A stretch of 64,000 nt of DNA from Variovorax paradoxus. Its GTDB lineage: Bacteria > Pseudomonadota > Gammaproteobacteria > Burkholderiales > Burkholderiaceae_C. Of the stretch, positions 53,889 through 61,040 are shown in pieces; position 1 is the first letter of the stretch, and each line of letters starts with the position of its first letter. The DNA is taken from NCBI RefSeq assembly GCF_009498455.1, contig NZ_CP045644.1, positions 3,041,001-3,105,000 on the forward strand. Direction: 5' to 3'. Below the pieces are notes generated by a model. The model did not search any database, was not told where the DNA came from, and was given only the letters and a program-made list of their open reading frames with translations. The position numbers and the translations under genes were made by a program.

Positions 53889-54898
53889 CCACCCAGACCG
53901 TCGCTCATCCCGCGGACGTGCTGCTCGGCGCCCAGGCCGGCGCCGTGACCCTGCCGGTATGCGACCACTACAGCGGCGTCGAAGCCCGCATGAAGAAGAG
54001 TCTCGCGCTCCAGGCCGAGATGGCCGAGGAGTTCGGCGCCTGCGTGTTCGATGTCACCCTCGACTGCGAAGACGGCGCCCCGGTCGGCGGCGAGGCGGAG
54101 CATGCCGCGCTCGTCACCGAACTCGCGCTGGCCGCGAAGCCCGGCATGCGCGTCGGTGTGCGCGTGCACCCGGTCGATCACCCCGCATTCGCTGGCGACG
54201 TGATCACCATCGCCGGTCGTGCGGGCGATCGCCTGAGCCACCTGATGGTGCCGAAGGTCGAATCCGTGGCCGATGTGTTGCAGGCTGTTGCGGCGCTCGA
54301 CGCGGCCGATGCCGGCGCGCTGCCGCTGCACGTGCTCATCGAATCGCCGCTTGCGGTGCACAACGCCTTCGAGATCGCCGCGCATCCGCGCGTGCAGTCG
54401 CTGAGCTTCGGTCTCATGGATTTCGTGTCGGCGCATGCCGGCGCCATTCCCGCCGACGGCATGGGCGCGGCGGGGCAGTTCAGCCATCCGCTGGTCGTGC
54501 GTGCCAAGCTGGCACTGGCTTCGGCCGCGCATGCCTACGGCAAGGTGCCTTCGCATTGCGTGGTCACCGAGTTCAACGACACCGATGCAATGCGCACCGC
54601 GGCCCGCAAGGCGGCCACCGAATTCGGCTACACGCGCATGTGGAGCATCCACCCGAACCAGATCCGTCCGATCCTCGAGGCCTTCGCGCCCGACGAGGCG
54701 CAGATTCAAATTGCCACAAAAATCATTACAAAAGCCGCCGACGCGGATTGGGCACCGACACAAATTGATGGCACATTGCACGACCGCGCGAGCTACCGCC
54801 ACTTCTGGCAGGTCCTGACGCGTGCCCACGCAACAGGGCGCGCGTTGCCCTCCGAGGCGAAAGCCTGGTTTGCATCGCGGTCTCCTGAAACCCACTGA
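53885..54898 (+). CDS. HpcH/HpaI aldolase / citrate lyase family CoA ester lyase
   Basis: This 337-residue protein belongs to the CitE/malyl-CoA lyase superfamily. VFDVTLDCEDGAPVG and VLIESPLAVHNAFEIAAHPRVQSL are the metal- and substrate-binding loops. Its substrate might be malyl-CoA, citryl-CoA or a related thioester; sequence alone cannot decide. It overlaps the tam stop by 4 bases and lies in the mdh-acnB group. Confidence 0.82.
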   Translation: MTTQTVAHPADVLLGAQAGAVTLPVCDHYSGVEARMKKSLALQAEMAEEFGACVFDVTLDCEDGAPVGGEAEHAALVTELALAAKPGMRVGVRVHPVDHPAFAGDVITIAGRAGDRLSHLMVPKVESVADVLQAVAALDAADAGALPLHVLIESPLAVHNAFEIAAHPRVQSLSFGLMDFVSAHAGAIPADGMGAAGQFSHPLVVRAKLALASAAHAYGKVPSHCVVTEFNDTDAMRTAARKAATEFGYTRMWSIHPNQIRPILEAFAPDEAQIQIATKIITKAADADWAPTQIDGTLHDRASYRHFWQVLTRAHATGRALPSEAKAWFASRSPETH

Positions 54899-54921
54899 AT
54901 CAGCCTGAAGGAACCCCGCAC

Positions 54922-55479
54922 ATGAAAAAAATTGCCCTGATCGCCGCCGTTGCGCTGGCCCTGCCGTTCGCCGCCGTGGCGCAAAACGCCACCGCCACCA
55001 AGCCGGCCGCCGCCAAGTCTGAAGCCAAGAAGGCCCCGCCGAAGCGCCAGGTGACCCGCAAGGCGGCCAAGGCCGTCGAAGAAGTCACGCCGATCGCCGA
55101 CGACACGAACATCGTGCTGTCCGAGTCCGACCTGGCCGTGGCGCAGCGCGTGTCCATCGGCAAGGCCCAGTGCGAACTCGGCGCCGACGTCACCGTCACG
55201 CCCGACGAGAAGAAGCCCGGCTTCTTCAACGTGACCACCAAGGGCCTGAAGTACCGCATGCACCCGGTCGAAAGCCGCACCGGCGCCATCCGCCTCGAAG
55301 ACCCGCGTGCCGGCGCCATGTGGCTCCAGCTGGGCAACAAGTCGATGCTGATGAACCAGAAGGCCGGCCTGCGCATCGCCGACGAATGCCAGACGGCAGC
55401 CCAGGTTGCCTTTGCCGACGAAATGAAGAAGAACCCCCCGAAGGCCCTTTTCGAAGGTGCCGACGCAGCCAAGAAGTAA
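54922..55479 (+). CDS. Secreted/periplasmic protein of unknown function
   Basis: This 185-residue protein begins with a clear signal peptide (to about residue 20, ending VAAVAQN) and a Lys/Ala-rich segment. The rest contains KAQCELGADVTVTPDE, a Cys and RMHPVESRTGAIRLEDPRAG. I do not recognise a family. It lies between the CoA ester lyase and acnB on the plus strand and is probably co-transcribed. Confidence 0.75.
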   Translation: MKKIALIAAVALALPFAAVAQNATATKPAAAKSEAKKAPPKRQVTRKAAKAVEEVTPIADDTNIVLSESDLAVAQRVSIGKAQCELGADVTVTPDEKKPGFFNVTTKGLKYRMHPVESRTGAIRLEDPRAGAMWLQLGNKSMLMNQKAGLRIADECQTAAQVAFADEMKKNPPKALFEGADAAKK

Positions 55480-55572
55480 GAAGAGCACCGAACCCGGGGT
55501 GCGGCGCGGCTCTTGCTTGGCCGCTCGAGCCCGTTCCGCACGTCCGATAGCCTAGTTTCCGGAGAAAAGAAG

Positions 55573-58158
55573 ATGTTGCAAGCCTACGTTGATCATGTTG
55601 CCGAACGCGCCGCGCTCGGTATCCCGCCGCTGCCCCTGAGCGCGAAGCAGACCGCCGAAGCGATCGAGCTCCTGAAGAGCGCGAATGCCAAGGACGGCGC
55701 CTTCCTGCTGGACCTGCTCACCTACCGTGTGCCCGCCGGCGTCGACGACGCCGCCAAGGTCAAGGCGAGCTACCTCGCGGCCGTGGCCCACGGCACCGAG
55801 AAGAACGCGTTCATCTCGCGCGCCCGCGCCACCGAACTGCTCGGCACCATGCTCGGCGGCTACAACATCAGCCCCATGATCGACCTGCTGGACGACGCCG
55901 AAGTCGGCGCTGTCGCAGCCGAAGGCCTGAAGAAAACCCTGCTGATGTTCGACCAGTTCCACGACGTCAAGGAAAAAGCCGACAAGGGCAATGCCCACGC
56001 CAAGGGCGTGCTGCAAAGCTGGGCCGATGCCGAGTGGTTCACCAGCCGCCCCGAAGTGCCGCAAAGCATCACTGTCAGCATCTTCAAGGTGGCTGGCGAA
56101 ATCAACACCGACGACCTGTCGCCCGCACCCGATGCCACCACGCGTCCCGACATTCCGATGCACGCCCTGGCGATGCACAAGAACGCGCGCCCCGGCATCG
56201 TTCCTGAAGAAGACGGCAAGCGCGGCCCGGTGAAGTTCATCGAAGACCTGCGCGCGCGCGGCCACCTCGTGGCCTACGCCGGCGACGTGGTCGGCACGGG
56301 TTCGTCGCGCAAGAGCGCCACCAACTCGGTGCTGTGGTTCACCGGCGAAGACATTCCCTTCGTGCCGAACAAGCGTTTCGGCGGCGTCTGCCTCGGCGGC
56401 AAGATCGCTCCCATCTTCTACAACACGATGGAAGACTCGGGCGCACTGCCCATCGAGCTCGACGTGACGCAGATGAACATGGGCGACGTGGTCGAGCTGC
56501 GTCCCTACGAAGGCAAGGCCCTGAAGGACGGCAAGGTCATTGCCGAGTTCACCGTCAAGAGCGACGTGCTGTTCGACGAAGTGCGTGCCGGCGGCCGCAT
56601 TCCGCTGATCATCGGCCGCGGCCTCACGACCAAGGCGCGCGAAGCGCTGGGCCTGCCCGTCTCGACGCTGTTCCGCCTGCCGCAAAGCCCGGTCGACACC
56701 AAGAAGGGCTACTCGCTCGCACAGAAGATGGTCGGCCGCGCCTGCGGCCTGCCCGAAGGCACGGGCGTTCGCCCGGGCACGTACTGCGAACCCAAGATGA
56801 CCTCGGTCGGCTCGCAGGACACCACCGGCCCGATGACCCGCGACGAGCTGAAGGACCTGGCCTGCCTGGGCTTCTCGGCCGACCTCGTCATGCAGTCGTT
56901 CTGCCACACGGCGGCGTACCCGAAGAAGGTCGACGTCAAGATGCACCACGAACTCCCCGAGTTCATGGCCAACCGCGGCGGTGTCTCGCTGCGTCCGGGC
57001 GACGGCGTGATCCACAGCTGGCTCAACCGCCTGCTGACGCCCGACACCGTGGGCACGGGCGGCGACAGCCACACCCGTTTCCCCATCGGCATCAGCTTCC
57101 CCGCAGGCTCCGGCCTCGTGGCCTTCGCGGCTGCCACCGGCGTCATGCCGCTGGACATGCCTGAGTCGGTGCTCGTACGCTTCAAGGGCAAGATGCAGCC
57201 CGGCGTCACGCTGCGTGACCTGGTCAACGCCATTCCGCTGTACGCCATCAAGTCGGGCCTGCTGACCGTGGCCAAGCAAGGCAAGAAGAACATCTTCTCG
57301 GGCCGCATCCTCGAAATCGAAGGCCTGCCCGACCTGAAGGTCGAACAAGCCTTCGAACTGAGCGACGCCTCGGCCGAACGCTCGGCCGCCGGCTGCACGG
57401 TGCACCTGAACAAGGAACCGATCCAGGAGTACATCAACAGCAACATCACGCTGATGAAGTGGATGATTGCCGAAGGCTACGCCGACGCCCGCACGCTGGC
57501 CCGCCGCATCGCCGCGCAGGAAGCCTGGCTCAAGGACCCGCAGCTGCTCAAGGGTGACGCTGACGCCGAATACGCCGCAGTCATCGAGATCGACCTGGCC
57601 GAGATCCACGAACCCATCGTGGCCTGCCCGAACGACCCCGACGACGTGAAGACGCTGAGCGACGTGGCCGGTGCGCAGATCGACGAAGTGTTCATCGGTT
57701 CGTGCATGACCAACATCGGCCACTTCCGTGCCGCATCGAAGCTGCTCGAAGGCAAGCGCGACATCCCGGTCAAGCTGTGGATTGCGCCGCCGACCAAGAT
57801 GGACGCGCAGCAACTCACCGAAGAAGGCCACTACGGCGTGTTCGGCAACGCCGGCGCCCGCACCGAAATGCCGGGCTGCTCGCTCTGCATGGGCAACCAG
57901 GCCCAAGTGCGCGAAGGCGCCACGGTGATGTCGACCAGCACCCGCAACTTCCCGAACCGTCTGGGCAAGAACACGAACGTGTACCTGGGCTCGGCCGAAC
58001 TGGCCGCCATCTGCTCGCGCCTGGGTCGCATCCCGACGCGCGAGGAGTACATGGCTGCCACGGGCGTGCTCGATGCTTCGAGCAGCCAGATCTACCAGTA
58101 CCTGAACTTCGACAAGATCGAAGACTACAAGGGCGTGGCGGACACGGTTGCGGCCTGA
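55573..58158 (+). CDS. acnB: Aconitate hydratase B
   Basis: This 861-residue AcnB interconverts citrate and isocitrate and contains a [4Fe-4S] cluster. The AcnB-specific N-terminal HEAT-like domain comes first, then the swivel domain ([26 protein letters not shown]), and finally the cluster ligands in [11 protein letters not shown] and CSLCMGNQA. The ATG at 55573 has a GGAGAAAAGAAG ribosome site. An intrinsic terminator follows. Confidence 0.97.
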   Translation: MLQAYVDHVAERAALGIPPLPLSAKQTAEAIELLKSANAKDGAFLLDLLTYRVPAGVDDAAKVKASYLAAVAHGTEKNAFISRARATELLGTMLGGYNISPMIDLLDDAEVGAVAAEGLKKTLLMFDQFHDVKEKADKGNAHAKGVLQSWADAEWFTSRPEVPQSITVSIFKVAGEINTDDLSPAPDATTRPDIPMHALAMHKNARPGIVPEEDGKRGPVKFIEDLRARGHLVAYAGDVVGTGSSRKSATNSVLWFTGEDIPFVPNKRFGGVCLGGKIAPIFYNTMEDSGALPIELDVTQMNMGDVVELRPYEGKALKDGKVIAEFTVKSDVLFDEVRAGGRIPLIIGRGLTTKAREALGLPVSTLFRLPQSPVDTKKGYSLAQKMVGRACGLPEGTGVRPGTYCEPKMTSVGSQDTTGPMTRDELKDLACLGFSADLVMQSFCHTAAYPKKVDVKMHHELPEFMANRGGVSLRPGDGVIHSWLNRLLTPDTVGTGGDSHTRFPIGISFPAGSGLVAFAAATGVMPLDMPESVLVRFKGKMQPGVTLRDLVNAIPLYAIKSGLLTVAKQGKKNIFSGRILEIEGLPDLKVEQAFELSDASAERSAAGCTVHLNKEPIQEYINSNITLMKWMIAEGYADARTLARRIAAQEAWLKDPQLLKGDADAEYAAVIEIDLAEIHEPIVACPNDPDDVKTLSDVAGAQIDEVFIGSCMTNIGHFRAASKLLEGKRDIPVKLWIAPPTKMDAQQLTEEGHYGVFGNAGARTEMPGCSLCMGNQAQVREGATVMSTSTRNFPNRLGKNTNVYLGSAELAAICSRLGRIPTREEYMAATGVLDASSSQIYQYLNFDKIEDYKGVADTVAA

Positions 58159-58204
58159 AAGCGCGACAGCCGGCGAGCGATTGATCCGCCGGCCCCATGA
58201 AACG

Positions 58205-58229
58205 AGCCCCGCTTTTGGCGGGGCTTTTT
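58205..58229 (+). terminator. Intrinsic terminator after acnB
   Basis: AGCCCCGC (58205-58212) pairs with GCGGGGCT (58218-58225), with a five-base loop and a run of T behind. It lies about 45 bases after the acnB stop and separates it from the convergent glycosyltransferase operon. Confidence 0.9.
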
Positions 58230-58251
58230 CATGGGCGTTCGTTCGGTGGTG

Positions 58252-59112
58252 TCAGCCGTGCGGCGGATTGGGCTTCAGGTGCTCCTGGCCCTTCAACACC
58301 ATCGCCATGCCGGCGGGCCCGCCGACCGCGTAAGGCAGCGACGCCTGCAGCGAGTGGGCGAAGTCCCCCCGGTACAGCTTGGCGCCCTGGTGGGTCAGGT
58401 TCGAACTGGCGTCGATGTAGATCGACTCGCCCAGGCCTGACCACAGGCGACAGAAGCCGTAGTCTTCCGACAGGTAGCGCCGCGTGACCGGGTCGACCAT
58501 CACGTCGAAGAAGCGGTAGTGCAGCCCTCGGTCGGCTTCGCCGATGCTGTCGGGCACGTACTGCAGGTCGGGGTAGGCGGCCATGAGCCGTTCGAACACC
58601 TGGCGTCGGATCACCATGAAGCCTGTGGGTGCCTCGGTCATCTTCATGAAGCCGTCGGGCTGCACCTCGAGTTCGATCTGCGTCGCGCCTTCCTCGGCCT
58701 TGGCATTGACCGTGTAGCGCGTGAAGCCGGCCTCGAACTGTTGCTGCGTGGTGCCTGCGACCACGCCGTCCTCTGGCCAGTTCTCGCGCTTCAGCGGGTA
58801 GACGCCGGCGGCGATGTCGTAGCCCGACAGCAGCAGGCGAAAGGCCGCCTCGGCCGAGAACCCGATGTCGGCGTCGATCCAGAACAGGTGTGTCCACTCC
58901 GTGTTGGCCAGGAACTGGGCCACGCAGTTGTTGCGCGCGCGCGTGACCAGGCTCTCGCCCTGGTGCATCAGCACCTGCATCTTCATGCCGGCACGTTCGG
59001 CGTGGATGGTGAAGTTCAGCAGCGATGCCACGTAGTTCTGGAAGAACTTGCCGTCGTGGCTCGGCGTCACGATCACGGGATAGAAGTGCCGGAGTTCGGA
59101 CGGGTCGAGCAT
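58252..59112 (-). CDS. Anp1-like glycosyltransferase
   Basis: This 286-residue protein resembles the Anp1/Mnn9-type GT-A group. D80-A-D82 in LFWIDADIGFSAEA is a plausible DxD metal site. Other landmarks are HQGESLVTRARNNCVAQFLA and YDIAAGVYPLKRENW. It is the last gene of a minus-strand operon with the DUF2827 gene (31-base gap) and the DUF4019 gene. Acceptor unknown; surface adhesin modification is a hypothesis. Confidence 0.82.
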   Translation of the reverse strand: MLDPSELRHFYPVIVTPSHDGKFFQNYVASLLNFTIHAERAGMKMQVLMHQGESLVTRARNNCVAQFLANTEWTHLFWIDADIGFSAEAAFRLLLSGYDIAAGVYPLKRENWPEDGVVAGTTQQQFEAGFTRYTVNAKAEEGATQIELEVQPDGFMKMTEAPTGFMVIRRQVFERLMAAYPDLQYVPDSIGEADRGLHYRFFDVMVDPVTRRYLSEDYGFCRLWSGLGESIYIDASSNLTHQGAKLYRGDFAHSLQASLPYAVGGPAGMAMVLKGQEHLKPNPPHG

Positions 59113-59143
59113 GCGGGAGGGCTCCGTGTGTCTGGCTGACTAG

Positions 59144-60286
59144 CTAGCGGGCAGGGCGCTGCATCAGGCCCTGCAGCAGGGTGTCGTAAGTCTGTGTGGC
59201 CGCCGTGTCGCCGGGCAGGTACCGCGCAATGAGTGCGCGCTGCCGTTCGCGATAAGCGTCTGCCTGGACGTCGTGCCCGTCGATGGCCTCGAGCACGCGG
59301 GCGCTGCCTGCGGCCACGTCGTTCTCGGCGTAGTAGTAGCCCAGGTCCGCGCACAGGTGCGCGTTGTGGACCAGCGGATAGCCCTGCCAGCAGGTCTCGA
59401 GGTAGAAGTAGTTGAGCGGGTTCTCCCACTGGTGGGAGACCACGATGTCGGTGTTCTGCGCCAGGAACACCGGCGTTTCATGCCGGCCCAGGAAGACCGC
59501 CTTGTGCTGGCGCACCAGGTCGAGCTGGTTCATCAGCGTGATGAACTCCATGCTGTCCTTGGCCATGCGCTCCGCGTTCGTGACCTGCAGCAGCGCGACC
59601 GCGTCGGGCCGGGTGCGGTACGCCAGCTCGGCAATCAGGATCGGATAGACGCAGAACTTCACCACGTTGATGTTCGGCTCCATCACGCTGAGCCGCCGCG
59701 GGCCGCTGCGCGGCTGGTACGCGCCGCGCTCGGGCAGCGCGCGGGAGCGCTCTTCGAGGAACACCGGGCTCCAGACGAAGGGCACGGCGCGCGCCTCGGC
59801 GCGGCGCAGCACCTCGAAGTACGGCTGGCTGATGTGCGCCACCTGCGGAACCATCCAGATGTCGTCGTAGCGCTGGTTGACGAACAGGTTGCGGCCCCAC
59901 AGCGGCTTGCCGAACAGCATCGACTCCATCGCGTGCACGTACTCGAAGCCGCAGCAGTACGACACCAGCCGCGCGCCGCGGCGCTTCAGGTGCTCGGTCT
60001 GGTCGGCATCGATCTGGCCGCCCAGTTCGATCAGCACGTCCACGCTGTCCTTGGCCGCCTCGAAGGTCACGGTCGGCCAGCGGGCCTGGTCCCAGGGCAG
60101 GGCGGGGGTGATGGGAGTGGCGGTGGTGTTGACCAGCACCACGGAGGCCACGCTGGGGCAGTGTTTCAGTGCCTCCGCCAGGAACACGGCGTTCTGCTTG
60201 ATGCCGTTGTTCCAGAGCGTCTCGGCCTCGTGGTGGAGGCCGATCGTGATGCCGATGCGCAGGCCCGCACCCGAGGCGGTGGTCAT
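59144..60286 (-). CDS. DUF2827 family protein, glycosyltransferase-like
   Basis: This 380-residue protein matches the DUF2827 family, found in Burkholderiales near surface-structure genes. It looks like a GT-B-like fold: an N-terminal IGITIGLHHEAETLWNNGIKQ, central FEYVHAMESMLFGKPLW and a C-terminal SHQWENPLNYFYLETCWQGY that resembles a nucleotide-sugar site. Enzyme activity is not established. It overlaps the DUF4019 gene by 4 bases and precedes the Anp1-like gene. Confidence 0.82.
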   Translation of the reverse strand: MTTASGAGLRIGITIGLHHEAETLWNNGIKQNAVFLAEALKHCPSVASVVLVNTTATPITPALPWDQARWPTVTFEAAKDSVDVLIELGGQIDADQTEHLKRRGARLVSYCCGFEYVHAMESMLFGKPLWGRNLFVNQRYDDIWMVPQVAHISQPYFEVLRRAEARAVPFVWSPVFLEERSRALPERGAYQPRSGPRRLSVMEPNINVVKFCVYPILIAELAYRTRPDAVALLQVTNAERMAKDSMEFITLMNQLDLVRQHKAVFLGRHETPVFLAQNTDIVVSHQWENPLNYFYLETCWQGYPLVHNAHLCADLGYYYAENDVAAGSARVLEAIDGHDVQADAYRERQRALIARYLPGDTAATQTYDTLLQGLMQRPAR

Positions 60287-60723
60287 TGGTTTTCGCGCGG
60301 GACGTAGCCCGTCAGCCGCCAGCCGTCGGGTTCGAGGCGGAAGCTGACTTTTTCGAAGACGGTCTTGTCGTTGGCAAGCCGGGTGGAGAAGTCGACGTTG
60401 GCATACAGGCCGGCCGGAATGCCGGCGCTGTCGTCCGGGTTACGGATCCGCGTGATGCCGGCCCAATCACGTCGAGCAACGGTGCCCACGGTCTGACGGG
60501 CGCGTTGTGTATTGGCGACAAAGTCAGCTCGTGGGTACCGGGTCTTGATGAAAGCCGAAGCGGTGTCCCAGATTTCCCCTGCCCGGCCTTCGTCGATTTG
60601 CTTCAGGGCGGTGAGGCCCGCCTGCACGAGTTCGTCGGCGGAAGAGCCGTCCTGTGCCAGGGCGCAGGAACTGGCGAGGGCCAGCGTGCATGCGGCCAGG
60701 AAACGGGAGAGGAACGGCTTCAT
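60283..60723 (-). CDS. DUF4019 secreted protein
   Basis: This 146-residue protein has a signal peptide (about residues 1-23, ending ALAQ) and a small domain resembling DUF4019, with EIWDTASAFIK, VARRDWAGITRI and a final GWRLTGYVPREN. Function is unknown. It heads the operon with the DUF2827 protein and the glycosyltransferase, so it may act in the periplasm in the same pathway. The operon is divergent from the adhesin gene across a 317-base gap. Confidence 0.8.
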   Translation of the reverse strand: MKPFLSRFLAACTLALASSCALAQDGSSADELVQAGLTALKQIDEGRAGEIWDTASAFIKTRYPRADFVANTQRARQTVGTVARRDWAGITRIRNPDDSAGIPAGLYANVDFSTRLANDKTVFEKVSFRLEPDGWRLTGYVPRENQ

Positions 60724-61040
60724 TTTGGCAACCTTTGTGCGGAAAACCGCTGTGACAGACAGCGGCGGCGATTCTAGGCGGGGCGTTCGGATCGACGTTC
60801 CGCGCCGGGTTCGCCCGCTCCTAAATTGTCTCCAATCGTGAAATTTTGTGAACTAAATCATCATTTTCAAGTTTCCGATGCACACGAATGGCTCCAAATG
60901 TAAACGGCTGCGTACATTACCGCGTCCATTGTGAACGTCAGGGTAACTACGACCCTGGCGGGGGTGACGAACCGCGGGCGGTCGTTGCCTTCCTCCTCCG
61001 TTGATACCGCGCCCGCCTTTGTGAACCGAGCTCGAAGAAT
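60724..61040. promoter_or_regulatory. Shared divergent regulatory region
   Basis: These 317 bases separate the DUF4019 operon and the adhesin gene and must hold both promoters. The region around 60826-60890 is AT-rich compared with the rest. No clear sigma-70 hexamer pair, palindrome or riboswitch was recognised, and no additional gene is supported. Confidence 0.4.

Noticed and set aside
55552..57906. 784-codon minus-strand open frame opposite acnB
   Set aside because: It is an antisense shadow of acnB, with no domain features of its own.
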